This document shows, piece after piece, positions 17,953 through 26,273 of a stretch of DNA of 55,035 nt. The notes beneath the pieces were generated by a model. The model did no database searches and was not told where the DNA came from. It was given only the letters and a program-made list of their open reading frames with translations. Numbering within the stretch: the first letter of the stretch is position 1; each line of letters begins with the position of its first letter. A program made the translations under genes and the position numbers. Source of the DNA: Gammaproteobacteria bacterium (GTDB taxonomy: Bacteria; Pseudomonadota; Gammaproteobacteria; Steroidobacterales; Steroidobacteraceae); assembly GCA_003164785.1 (NCBI GenBank), contig PLUE01000021.1:1-55035 (forward strand), in the 5' to 3' direction.

Positions 17953-19164
17953 CTAGGCAGCAACCGGGGCGGCAGCGAGTTCCGCAGCAATGGCTGCGGC
18001 GACATAGCCGGCATTGGCCGGCAGCACGCCCGCGAGATTCATGCGGCTGTCGCTCGTCATGTAGATGTGATGCCTTTCGCGCAGGCGTTCGACGACCGCG
18101 GCGGACACGCCGAGCAGCGAGAACATTCCGCGCTGCGATCGAATGAAGTCGAACGAATCATCCCGCGTGGCGCTTCGCAGCTCATCGGCCAGCAGGGTGC
18201 GCATCCCCCTGATCCGCTCGCGCATGGCGGCGAGTTCCCGGAGCCAGGAGTCGCGCAGAGCCGGATCGGCGAATATACAAGCGGCAATCGCGGCACCATG
18301 GTCGGGCGGCATCGAGTAGATGCTGCGGGCGATTTGCAAAATCTGGCTGCGCACCGCGTCCGCCCGGGACTCGTTTTCACTGATGACGATGAGCGCACCG
18401 ACGCGCTCACGGTACAGGCCGAGGTTCTTCGAATAGGACGTCGCGATCAGTACTTCAGGAAGCGCTTCCGCGACCAGGCGCACGCCGGCAACGTCGGAGA
18501 TCAGGTCATCGCCGAAGCCTTGATAGGCAAGGTCGAGAAATGGGACGAGTCTGCGCCGCTCCAGCAATTCGATCAATGATCGCCATTGGCACACGGATAG
18601 GTCCGCGCCGGATGGATTGTGGCAGCAGGCGTGCACCAGCACCACGTCGCCCGGCGTCGCTTCATCCAGGCGCTCGAGCATGTCACCGAACTTCAGCTCA
18701 TGCGTGACGGGGTCATAGTAAGGGTAGCGCTCCAATCGCAGTCCGGAGCTGCCGAGCAACGGTATGTGGTTGCCCCAGGTCGGATCGCTCACGTGCACCG
18801 TCGCCGCGGGCGCGGCGATGCGGATGAGTTCAGCGCCGACCCGCAGGGCGCCGCAGCCGCCGGGTGCTTGCACCGTGCGCGCCCGTCGCTCGCGATGTAC
18901 GCGGTGCGAATCGCCCAGGACGAGTTCGGCCACGCCGGCATTGAATTCCTCGCGACCAGCGGGGCTGACGTAGGATTTCGTGGTCTGGTCCGCCAACACC
19001 CGCTGTTCCGCGCGGCGCACACAGTCGAGGATGGGTGTGTTCCCCGACAGATCGCGAAACACCCCGACCCCGAGGTCGACTTTGCGAGTGGATCCATCCG
19101 CTCGATACTTGGCCATCAGTCCGAGGATGGCATCCGGGTTCAGGCGACTGAGATGTTGGAACAC
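17953..19164 (-). CDS. Aspartate/aromatic aminotransferase
   Basis: A 403-residue class I aminotransferase of the AspC/TyrB group. It has the PLP lysine K246 in SYSKNLGLYRERVGAL, the HNPSG segment (CCHNPSGADLS) and SDPTWGNH. AspC/TyrB enzymes exchange amino groups between aspartate or aromatic amino acids and 2-oxoglutarate; which substrate is preferred here cannot be read off. The start is GTG at 19164 with a GAGG about 10 bases upstream. Confidence 0.9.
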   Translation of the reverse strand: MFQHLSRLNPDAILGLMAKYRADGSTRKVDLGVGVFRDLSGNTPILDCVRRAEQRVLADQTTKSYVSPAGREEFNAGVAELVLGDSHRVHRERRARTVQAPGGCGALRVGAELIRIAAPAATVHVSDPTWGNHIPLLGSSGLRLERYPYYDPVTHELKFGDMLERLDEATPGDVVLVHACCHNPSGADLSVCQWRSLIELLERRRLVPFLDLAYQGFGDDLISDVAGVRLVAEALPEVLIATSYSKNLGLYRERVGALIVISENESRADAVRSQILQIARSIYSMPPDHGAAIAACIFADPALRDSWLRELAAMRERIRGMRTLLADELRSATRDDSFDFIRSQRGMFSLLGVSAAVVERLRERHHIYMTSDSRMNLAGVLPANAGYVAAAIAAELAAAPVAA

Positions 19165-19193
19165 GGCTTTGAAACCTCGTTGATTGGCGCTGT

Positions 19194-19199
19194 ATTATA
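19194..19199 (-). promoter_or_regulatory. Possible -10 element of the aminotransferase gene
   Basis: On the minus strand this reads TATAAT, a perfect -10 hexamer, about 30 bases before the GTG start. No good -35 element is visible at 16-18 bases spacing, so confidence is low. Confidence 0.35.
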
Positions 19200-19329
19200 A
19201 TCCAAGCGGTGATGATGGTCGCCGGGGCCGGCACCCGTGACGCGTCTCCAATAAAAGACAGTGACCCGATGACAATTTCCGGCGTTAGCGTGTACGCTTT
19301 GGGTACATCACCAGCGGGAGATAGCAGTC

Positions 19330-19884
19330 ATGGCACTTTGGAAAGAAACCCCCACACCCGCCGCAGCGGCCCCCACCGCGGCCCCTCAACCGATACCTCC
19401 GGCGGAGCGCGCCATGCTGGATCGACCGGAACCGCGCACCACGGTCGACCCGGCGCTGTCTGCCGCACCGCGTCGCCCGAACCCGAGCCCGGCGCCGCGG
19501 GACCGTGTCGAAGGCGGCGAATCCGTCATCGCAGCGAACCTGTCGATCGAGGGAAAGATCGAGGGCACCGGCAATGTCAAGATGGCCGGGCGCTTCAAAG
19601 GCGACGTCCGAATCGAGGGCAACTTCACCATTGAACCGGGCGCACACGTCACGGGTCAGGTGCTGGCAGGCATCGTGGTGGTGGGCGGCGAATTGCAGGG
19701 CAATATCGAATCGGCCAAACGCGTCGACGTGCAGGAGAGCGGTGTCATCGTCGGTGACGTCAAGGCCGGATCCATCACGGTCGCCGCGGGTTCGCGCATG
19801 CGGGGGCACGTCGAATTCGGCTGGGACGACGAGAAGTCTCTGAAGATGGCCGCTGCGGCAGGCGTGGCGGTCGGCAAGAGCTGA
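19330..19884 (+). CDS. Bactofilin
   Basis: The 184-residue product has a disordered Pro/Ala-rich N-terminus (about 55 residues) and then a bactofilin beta-helix (residues about 60-160): SIEGKIEGTGNVKMAGRFKG, IEGNFTIEPGAHVTGQV, GELQGNIESAKRVDVQ. Bactofilins are cytoskeletal polymers that scaffold cell-wall enzymes or polar structures. No M23 peptidase, the commonest partner, is next to it; instead a small zinc-ribbon gene follows 2 bases downstream. Confidence 0.92.
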   Translation: MALWKETPTPAAAAPTAAPQPIPPAERAMLDRPEPRTTVDPALSAAPRRPNPSPAPRDRVEGGESVIAANLSIEGKIEGTGNVKMAGRFKGDVRIEGNFTIEPGAHVTGQVLAGIVVVGGELQGNIESAKRVDVQESGVIVGDVKAGSITVAAGSRMRGHVEFGWDDEKSLKMAAAAGVAVGKS

Positions 19885-19886
19885 CA

Positions 19887-20243
19887 GTGAGCGTCGCTCG
19901 TCCGGGTACGCTGGGCGCTACGCGGGTTTGCCCGCACTGCAAGGCAACGGTATTGCAGAGCGCCAGTATTTGCCCGGGATGCCAGCACCATCTGAGATTC
20001 AACCACGGAAGCGCCGAACCCGATAGCAAGGCCATGTCGGCGATGCGCATCGAGGGCACCATTCGTCATCCGGTGCGCGATGAGCAATGCGAATATTGCG
20101 TGGTCATCTCGATCACCAATGAGCGGGGTGAAAAAGTCGCGAGGCAGGTCGTGGGCGTCGGCGCGCTGCAGCCGGGCGAGCAACACAAATACACCTTCTC
20201 GGTGGATCTGATGCCGTCCTCACGTCCGGGAAGGCGCACCTGA
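19887..20243 (+). CDS. Zinc-ribbon protein downstream of bactofilin
   Basis: A 118-residue protein starting with GTG. Residues 13-35 form a CPHC...CPGC zinc ribbon (VCPHCKATV, ICPGCQHHL). The rest is a beta-rich domain of unknown type (MRIEGTIRHP, YCVVISITNERGEKV) that could resemble an immunoglobulin-like or transthyretin-like fold; this is inference. Only 2 bases separate it from the bactofilin gene, so the two are probably co-expressed and may work together. Confidence 0.75.
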   Translation: MSVARPGTLGATRVCPHCKATVLQSASICPGCQHHLRFNHGSAEPDSKAMSAMRIEGTIRHPVRDEQCEYCVVISITNERGEKVARQVVGVGALQPGEQHKYTFSVDLMPSSRPGRRT

Positions 20244-20259
20244 GGGGTGCCGATCGGCG

Positions 20260-20874
20260 CTAGCGCTGTCCGCTGCCTTCGATGTCGATGAAACGCAGAA
20301 ACTCGGCACGGGTCGCGGGGTCGGCGCGAAAGGTCCCGAGCATTTTGCTGGTCACCATGGACACACCGCGCTTGTGCACGCCGCGCGTGGTCATGCATTG
20401 ATGAACCGCGTCGATGACGACGCCGACCCCCCGCGGTTTCAGGATGTCGTTGATGCATCCGGCGATTTGCGCCGTCAGCTTTTCCTGGACCTGAAACCGG
20501 CGCGCGAAGCCGTCCACGACCCGCGCCAGCTTGCTGATGCCGACGACGCGATCCGTGGGCAGATAGCCGACGTGCGCCCGGCCGATGATGGGAGCCATAT
20601 GGTGCTCACAGAACGATTCGAACGAGATATCGCGCAGGATGACCATCTCGTCATACCCCTCGACTTCCTCGAAAGTTCTCCGCAGGTATTCCCCGGGGTC
20701 GCTGGCGTAGCCTGAAAACCAATCGCCATAGGCCTTGACCACGCGCTTCGGCGTGTCACGCAGCCCCTCGCGTTCCGGATCGTCACCCGCCCACAACAGC
20801 AATGTTTTCACGGCTGCTTCGGCGGCTTCCCGGGTGACCGGGCGTGATTCGGTCGGGTCTTTTATCGCGTCCAT
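20260..20874 (-). CDS. folE: GTP cyclohydrolase I
   Basis: FolE converts GTP to 7,8-dihydroneopterin triphosphate, the first step of folate synthesis. The 204-residue product has the zinc ligands in [14 protein letters not shown] and the late cysteine in [14 protein letters not shown], plus the [18 protein letters not shown] signature. The gene is convergent with the zinc-ribbon gene. Confidence 0.95.
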   Translation of the reverse strand: MDAIKDPTESRPVTREAAEAAVKTLLLWAGDDPEREGLRDTPKRVVKAYGDWFSGYASDPGEYLRRTFEEVEGYDEMVILRDISFESFCEHHMAPIIGRAHVGYLPTDRVVGISKLARVVDGFARRFQVQEKLTAQIAGCINDILKPRGVGVVIDAVHQCMTTRGVHKRGVSMVTSKMLGTFRADPATRAEFLRFIDIEGSGQR

Positions 20875-20992
20875 ATGCCCATGATACCGCTATCTCGAGC
20901 GCAAAGGATGGCCGCCCGCAAAGGCGCGGCCCGGTTGACTCGCGAACGCATTGGCTACATCCTGGTTTTTTTTGCCGGCGGAGAAACAGTCC

Positions 20993-22441
20993 TTGAAATA
21001 TCGCTTTCGCAGCAACTCGGTCTGCCTCCTTCTTGCCGCTCTTTGCGCGCCGTGCATTTGGGCCGCGGCGCCGCAGAGCGACCAAGACACCCGCAAGATG
21101 GCGCATGACATCTTCAAGCAATTGATCGAGATCAACACCACCGATTCTAGCGGAAGCACCACGATTGCGGCGCAGGCGATGGCGCAACGCTTGCTCGATG
21201 CGGGATTTCCGGCGGACGACGTGACTGTCGTGGGCCCAGACCGGAAGGGCAACATGGTGGCCCGCTATCGCGGAAAGCCTGGCTCGAAGCTTCGCCCGGT
21301 GCTCATCATCGGGCACCTCGATGTGGTCGAAGCGCGCAAGGAAGACTGGACCACGGATCCGTTTCAATTCGTGGAGCAGGATGGTTATTACTACGGGCGC
21401 GGCACCCAGGACATGAAGGTCAGCGATGCCATCGTGGTGACCGACTTCATCCGCCTGAAAAAAGAGGGGTTCGTGCCGGACCGCGACATCATCCTGGCGC
21501 TGACGGCCGCGGAAGAGGGCGGGAAATCGAATGGCGTCGACTGGTTGCTGAAGAATCGACGGGAATTGGTCGATGCCGAGTTCGCGCTCAACCCGGATTC
21601 CGGCGGATTGGTGACCGATCATGGCAAGCCATTGACCATGGAGTTCGAGGCGACGGAGAAGCTCTATGCCGACTATGAGCTCATAGCGACCAATCCCGGC
21701 GGCCACAGTTCGCTGCCAAAGCCCGACAATGCGATCTATCACATCGTCGATGCACTCGACGTGGTGCAGCGTTCACCGTTCCCGTTCGAGTTGAACACCG
21801 TCACACGGGAGTACTTCAACCAGATGGCCGCGAGCGAGTCGGGGCAAACCGCGGCCGACATCCGCGCGATTCTGGCGACACCTCCCGATCCGGCGGCGAT
21901 CGAGCGCCTGTCCAGGGACGCGAAGTATAATTCGACCCTGCGTACGACCTGCATACCGACCATGATGAGCGCCGGTCACGCCCCAAACGCGCTGCCGCAG
22001 CATGCGGAGGCCAATGTGAATTGCCGGATTTTCCCAGGCCATTCGCAGGAAGACATCCGCCTCGAATTGGTCAAGCTGTTCAATGACCCCACCCTCACGG
22101 TCCTCTACAAGAGCGACGCCGGCGGCCTGACGGAACATGGTTCAGATCGGAAGGCGATGGCGCCGCCGCCCTTGCGCACCGATGTCATGCAGTCCCTGCG
22201 CAGCGTCACTGCAAAGCTCTGGCCGGGCGCAGCGGTCGTCCCGATCATGATGACAGGCGCATCCGACAGCGTGTATACGATGGCGGCGGGCATTCCGAGC
22301 TATGGCATCTGCGGCGTCGCGATCGACCGCGACGACGTGCGCATGCACGGCAAGGACGAACGCGTGCTGGTGGAGTCCTACTACACCGGCGTGGAGTTCT
22401 ACTACGAATTTCTGAAGAAACTGACGACGCGCAAGGGCTGA
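20993..22441 (+). CDS. Exported M20 family metallopeptidase
   Basis: A M20/M25/M40 zinc peptidase, probably periplasmic. Motifs: VLIIGHLDVVEA (first metal His and catalytic Asp), GRGTQDMKVS (bridging Asp), LTAAEEGGKSNG (catalytic and metal Glu) and a late RMHGKDERV with the final His. The family cleaves peptides or acylated amino acids; the substrate is unknown. I choose the TTG at 20993 because it follows GGAG and gives a signal peptide (KYRFRSNSVCLLLAALCAPC); an in-frame TTG at 20951 would bury it. 482 residues. Confidence 0.88.
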   Translation: MKYRFRSNSVCLLLAALCAPCIWAAAPQSDQDTRKMAHDIFKQLIEINTTDSSGSTTIAAQAMAQRLLDAGFPADDVTVVGPDRKGNMVARYRGKPGSKLRPVLIIGHLDVVEARKEDWTTDPFQFVEQDGYYYGRGTQDMKVSDAIVVTDFIRLKKEGFVPDRDIILALTAAEEGGKSNGVDWLLKNRRELVDAEFALNPDSGGLVTDHGKPLTMEFEATEKLYADYELIATNPGGHSSLPKPDNAIYHIVDALDVVQRSPFPFELNTVTREYFNQMAASESGQTAADIRAILATPPDPAAIERLSRDAKYNSTLRTTCIPTMMSAGHAPNALPQHAEANVNCRIFPGHSQEDIRLELVKLFNDPTLTVLYKSDAGGLTEHGSDRKAMAPPPLRTDVMQSLRSVTAKLWPGAAVVPIMMTGASDSVYTMAAGIPSYGICGVAIDRDDVRMHGKDERVLVESYYTGVEFYYEFLKKLTTRKG

Positions 22442-22466
22442 ACGGGGCGCTGCGCGCAATCGAGTG

Positions 22467-23711
22467 TCAGTCCTGCGTCAATCGGTCGGCCGTCAAGCGT
22501 CCGGCCGCAGGCAGCCGCGTTTGTCCGAAGGCGTCCACGATCGTGCGGTCCAGAGCGGCGTTCACGGCACCGTCGATCTTGTGCTTGGGCGCCGTGATGT
22601 AATCGAACGGATAGGTGAACGACAACAGTACCGCGGAGGTGCCGATCGGGCCGGGCGAATAGGCAGCGGCGGTGGATAGGATTCCGCCGCCACCGAAAGG
22701 CATCGCATGGCTCACGGCCACGATGTCACGGCGGCTGTCGCTGTCGGTCTCGGTCGCGCTGGCCAGCGATATCTTGCCCATGGACCCCAAATCGATTCCG
22801 GCGCTCGCCAGGGTGCGTTGCCGATAAAGTTCGGTGACGGAAGCATCGCCGATATTTTGAAAGCCGGGCGATTGAATGTGCGAGCGCACCGCAATGCTCA
22901 GCCGTTCATGGCTGTAGTCGTAGCCCATGCGGGCCAGCCAGCCCGTCGAATCTGGATCGTGGCTGCTCGCGAGGGTTGCTGACAGGAGTCCCAACGCACT
23001 GAAACCTTCCAGCAACCCCACACCCAGGAAGCTTTGCTGCCCCGACACTTGTGCGATCTGCCCGTCGATGGTCGTCGCTGTATTGACCCCATAGCGGTAG
23101 GTGCCGGAGGTGAGCCAGGGCCCGTAATCGGCGCTGTGAAGTTCGAAGTTTTCGCGCAGACGACCGGCTTCCAGCGAGAAATCGCCCTGGCCCGCGGATG
23201 CCAGCAATGGCTTTTGCAATTGCACCATGGACTGCAGGTGATCGATGACGCGACCGGTCGCGACGCTGGCCGGCCCGACGACCTCGTAAGGCACGGCGAT
23301 CGCGCTGGGTGGCGCCAATACCGCCGGTATGGCGGGTTGAAACGTGCCGATCTGCAGTCCGCCGAGGCGCGCCGGCTGATCCCAGAACCCCGCGCTGCTC
23401 ACGCCGTCGCCCAACCGCATCGGCAGTCCGATCAGCGGTGCGCTCAGACTCCACGAGGAATCCAGCCGGGTCAGGGGCCGTAGCCGCGGATCATCGGACG
23501 CAGCAAAGCTCGAGCCAACGACTCCGAATTGGTCGCTGACCGACACGTGGAATACCGAGAACTCATCTGTCCACCGGTCCTTGTCGTAGGACAAGGAGTA
23601 CCCGGGCGGCAGCGGGTTGTAAGTGATCGGGGCGGCCATTTCGGTGGCGCAACCCGTGCCGGCCGCCATCAATCCGGCGAGAACGCACGCCAGCCGGCCA
23701 GCCGATGCCAT
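22467..23711 (-). CDS. Short usher-like outer-membrane barrel protein
   Basis: The 414-residue product starts at an ATG with a hydrophobic export signal (ACVLAGLMAAGTGC). Its middle resembles the barrel of FimD/PapC ushers: RLDSSWSLSAPL, MRLGDGVSS, PARLGGLQIGTF, then DFSLEAGRLRENFELHSADYG and TYRYGV. Canonical ushers are about 750-850 residues with an N-terminal chaperone-binding domain, a plug and C-terminal domains; most of these are absent. No chaperone or pilin gene is nearby. It may be a degenerate usher or a distinct mini-barrel. Confidence 0.55.
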   Translation of the reverse strand: MASAGRLACVLAGLMAAGTGCATEMAAPITYNPLPPGYSLSYDKDRWTDEFSVFHVSVSDQFGVVGSSFAASDDPRLRPLTRLDSSWSLSAPLIGLPMRLGDGVSSAGFWDQPARLGGLQIGTFQPAIPAVLAPPSAIAVPYEVVGPASVATGRVIDHLQSMVQLQKPLLASAGQGDFSLEAGRLRENFELHSADYGPWLTSGTYRYGVNTATTIDGQIAQVSGQQSFLGVGLLEGFSALGLLSATLASSHDPDSTGWLARMGYDYSHERLSIAVRSHIQSPGFQNIGDASVTELYRQRTLASAGIDLGSMGKISLASATETDSDSRRDIVAVSHAMPFGGGGILSTAAAYSPGPIGTSAVLLSFTYPFDYITAPKHKIDGAVNAALDRTIVDAFGQTRLPAAGRLTADRLTQD

Positions 23712-23746
23712 AATGTCCGCCAAGTTCAGACTCCTAAGAGCGCGAT

Positions 23747-23857
23747 ATGACAATCGTACAAGTGATCGATGGGCGCGAACGTGACCTAGGTGGCTTTGTG
23801 GTGCGCCGGATCCTGCCTTTCGAGGGACGCCAGATGGTGGGGCCGTTGCCATCATGA
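23747..23857 (+). pseudogene. Pirin N-terminal stub (36 residues)
   Basis: An ATG at 23747 opens a 36-residue frame with RDLGGFVVRRILPFEGRQ followed by MVGP. This is the conserved start of bacterial pirin-like cupins, which continue with FIFFD and the metal-binding histidines. Here the homology stops right after MVGP, and TGA follows at 23855-23857. The TGA overlaps the ATG of the next gene (ATGA). The cupin core is lost, so no pirin activity is expected. It could still act as a leader peptide coupling translation of the TraB-like gene. Confidence 0.7.
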
Positions 23858-24816
23858 GTCCACGGCGACCCATCGCGATCGTCGCGACGAGCGTGCTGGC
23901 CGCATGCCTATTCGCGCTGGCGGCGCGCGGCGCCGAGGCGCCGCAGCTCATGGACGAATTGGTGGTCACCGGGGAACACACCGGCCCCGGCATGTGGCAC
24001 GTTCACCGCGGAGACGCGCATCTGTGGATCTTGGGCAGCATGTCGCCGTTGCCGAAGGGGATCACCTGGCGTCCAAAGCAACTGGAGCAGGTGCTCCAAA
24101 CCACCAGTCAAGTGGTGGTCCAAAAGCCGTTCGACATCGGTATCGCACGCGTGCTTTGGCTGATCATCACGGAGCACAGCCTCTTGTTGGTGGGCGGCGG
24201 CAAGCGGCTCCGGGACGTCATGCCTCCCGAGCTGTACGCGCGCTTTTCGGCGCAGCGGGCCAAATATACGGATGATGCGGGCAAGTGGGAGCATTACAGA
24301 CCGCTCATCGCGGCTGCGCTCCTGCAGCAGGCGGCATTCCATCAGGTGAACTTGTCGACCCGGTTGGATCTGGGCGCCGCGGTGCGCGCGCTCGCCAAAA
24401 AGCATGGCGTTCGAATCGAGGAACTGAAAATCGCGGGCGTCCATGACGTGCTGGATGCACTGAAAACCATGCCGCGTTCGACCGAGACCGCCTGCGTCGC
24501 GGCGTCGCTGGTCACCGTCGAGAAGGATCTGCCGCGCCTGGTCGAGCGCGCTCAAGCCTGGGCTGCCGGCAACCTCGAGCGCATCGATCAGTTGCATGAG
24601 CCGTCGGAAGTGGATGCCTGCCGTGCAGCTTTGGACGAGGGCGCAGGCGCGAGCGACCTCATCGCGCAGATCAGGCGCACCTGGCTCGACACCATGGAAA
24701 TGTATCTGCGCGGCAGCGGGGTCACCGTCGCCGTGGTGAACATGGATATGCTGCTCGAGAAGGGCGGCCTCCTCGACGAGCTGCGCGCGAAGGGTTATGC
24801 CATCGACGCTCCTTGA
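23854..24816 (+). CDS. TraB/GumN family exported protein
   Basis: The 320-residue product has a signal peptide (IAIVATSVLAACLFALAARG) and then the TraB/GumN pattern WHVHRGDAHLWILGSMSPLPKG, where family members have a similar W-x-v-x-x-G-x-x-x-y-l-l-G-T/S-x-H segment. It ends with VAVVNMDMLLEKGGLLDEL, matching the family's late GGLLD-type motif. The start-proximal H usually after GT is replaced here (SMSP), so a metal site may be altered. Function is poorly known. It overlaps the pirin stub. Confidence 0.8.
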   Translation: MSPRRPIAIVATSVLAACLFALAARGAEAPQLMDELVVTGEHTGPGMWHVHRGDAHLWILGSMSPLPKGITWRPKQLEQVLQTTSQVVVQKPFDIGIARVLWLIITEHSLLLVGGGKRLRDVMPPELYARFSAQRAKYTDDAGKWEHYRPLIAAALLQQAAFHQVNLSTRLDLGAAVRALAKKHGVRIEELKIAGVHDVLDALKTMPRSTETACVAASLVTVEKDLPRLVERAQAWAAGNLERIDQLHEPSEVDACRAALDEGAGASDLIAQIRRTWLDTMEMYLRGSGVTVAVVNMDMLLEKGGLLDELRAKGYAIDAP

Positions 24817-24859
24817 GCAGCGGATCAGCTGAAGCCGGCGCCATCGATGATGCGGGCCG

Positions 24860-26101
24860 TCAGTGCGGCTTCTTATTGCCAATCATCCCGGCCGCCTGCC
24901 GCGGATGCCTTCCCGCGGCAGGCGTCGGAGAGTACTTCCTGGTCTCGGACCGCGCATCGACATGCGAGGCGATGGGGGACTCGACCGCCTTCGGGCCATG
25001 CGCCAACAGGGGCTTCAATCGGCTGGCATGGTCATCATCGGATTCCATCAGCCAGAGTTCATGGCGTTGCAGCCATTCGAGATCCAGGAGAGTCGTGGAT
25101 TGGCTGATGATGATCTGGGCGGCAGGTTTCGTGGCGTCGAGATCCTCGATCGCCTGCATCAGGAATCGCGCCACGATGGGATGGACGTGCGAGTCGAAGT
25201 CGTCGATCGCGATCAGCTTGTCGGACTGCGCGTCGTCGAGCAGCGCCAGCACCACGAGAATGAGCCACAGCGCGTCCGTGCTGTGCTGGATCGAATCCGC
25301 CCACACGGGCTCCGCACCCTCACGCACGTGAAGGAACTCAATCGACGGTCCCGAGGACGCGGCGGTCCCGCGAACCGCCGGCGACGTCTGCACCCGCACG
25401 TCCACCACCGAGCCGTCGACCGCCCGAAGAATGCCGAGAATGCTCCGTTTGATGGCTGCGTCGCGCAGACGCCGTGCAAGGTGGTTCATGTCCGCGCATT
25501 CGGCGGACAACAGGATGACGAGCTGATGCTCGAACCAATTCAGAAGCGGCGCCAGCAGTTCGGCACCCAAGGTGCCCGCGGTCGTCAAAAACAACGCCTG
25601 CGGCTTGGTCGCCGAGCGCCAGGCTTCGCGCTGACCGAAAAAGAAGCTCGAGAACGGGCTCCATCGCTCGGTCTCGGCGGCCGCATCGTAGCGACGATCG
25701 AACCATCGCTGCGCCTTGTGTGTTCGAAACACCCGCAGTTGCTCGCTGAGGATTCGCCGCATGTTGTACGCGAAACCATAGCAATAGCGCATGCCTCCCA
25801 AGATCATGTCGATGGTCAACACGGTCGCTTCATCGTCCAGCCTCCTGGGCTGAAACGGCGTGTACCGTGCTTCGATATCGGATTCCGAAAAGGACGTCGA
25901 GCACAGCACGAACTCCCGCATCGTACGAAGCGCTCGCAATAGATTCGATTTACCGGCTCCGTTGGGACCGAAGACGATCGCGGAGTTGTTGAGGCGTGGC
26001 GTCGTGCCGAGGCCGCCACCCGCGTGCGAAGCCGCCCGGAAGCTCAGACGCTGCTCGGTGGAAAAGGACCGAAAGTTGCGAACGCTGAATTCTATGATCA
26101 T
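24860..26101 (-). CDS. AAA/SMC-like ATPase with degenerate motifs
   Basis: The 413-residue product starts MIIEFSVRNFRSFS behind a strong GGGAGGAA site. It matches the standalone AAA_15/AAA_21 ATPases related to RloA and OLD. Walker A is intact (GPNGAGKS, 45-52). The ABC-type signature, usually S-x-G-T/Q, reads QHSTDALWL, and the H-loop region reads IIISQSTTLLD where relatives have TTH. The Walker B region is IAIDDFDSHVHP. Such ATPases often sit with a nuclease partner in phage defence; none is present here. Nucleotide binding is likely, hydrolysis uncertain. Confidence 0.75.
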   Translation of the reverse strand: MIIEFSVRNFRSFSTEQRLSFRAASHAGGGLGTTPRLNNSAIVFGPNGAGKSNLLRALRTMREFVLCSTSFSESDIEARYTPFQPRRLDDEATVLTIDMILGGMRYCYGFAYNMRRILSEQLRVFRTHKAQRWFDRRYDAAAETERWSPFSSFFFGQREAWRSATKPQALFLTTAGTLGAELLAPLLNWFEHQLVILLSAECADMNHLARRLRDAAIKRSILGILRAVDGSVVDVRVQTSPAVRGTAASSGPSIEFLHVREGAEPVWADSIQHSTDALWLILVVLALLDDAQSDKLIAIDDFDSHVHPIVARFLMQAIEDLDATKPAAQIIISQSTTLLDLEWLQRHELWLMESDDDHASRLKPLLAHGPKAVESPIASHVDARSETRKYSPTPAAGRHPRQAAGMIGNKKPH

Positions 26102-26273
26102 GCGGTTCCTCCCTGTCGCACACATTCCATGATAGTCCTCCCGGCTTGGAGCCGGGCAGGAATGTCATGGCGTGCTTGCATGGATGAGCGAGGTCGGCCG
26201 CGTTGCGCTCAAGCTACAGCAAACGGGATTCGCTCCATGATGCCGACCGCTGCGCGGTCGGTCTCCTTCCGGT

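Noticed and set aside
26243..26261. Perfect hairpin ccgaccgc/gcggtcgg after the RsbQ-like gene, considered as a terminator
   Set aside because: There is no T-run after it in the direction of that gene, so I did not call a terminator.
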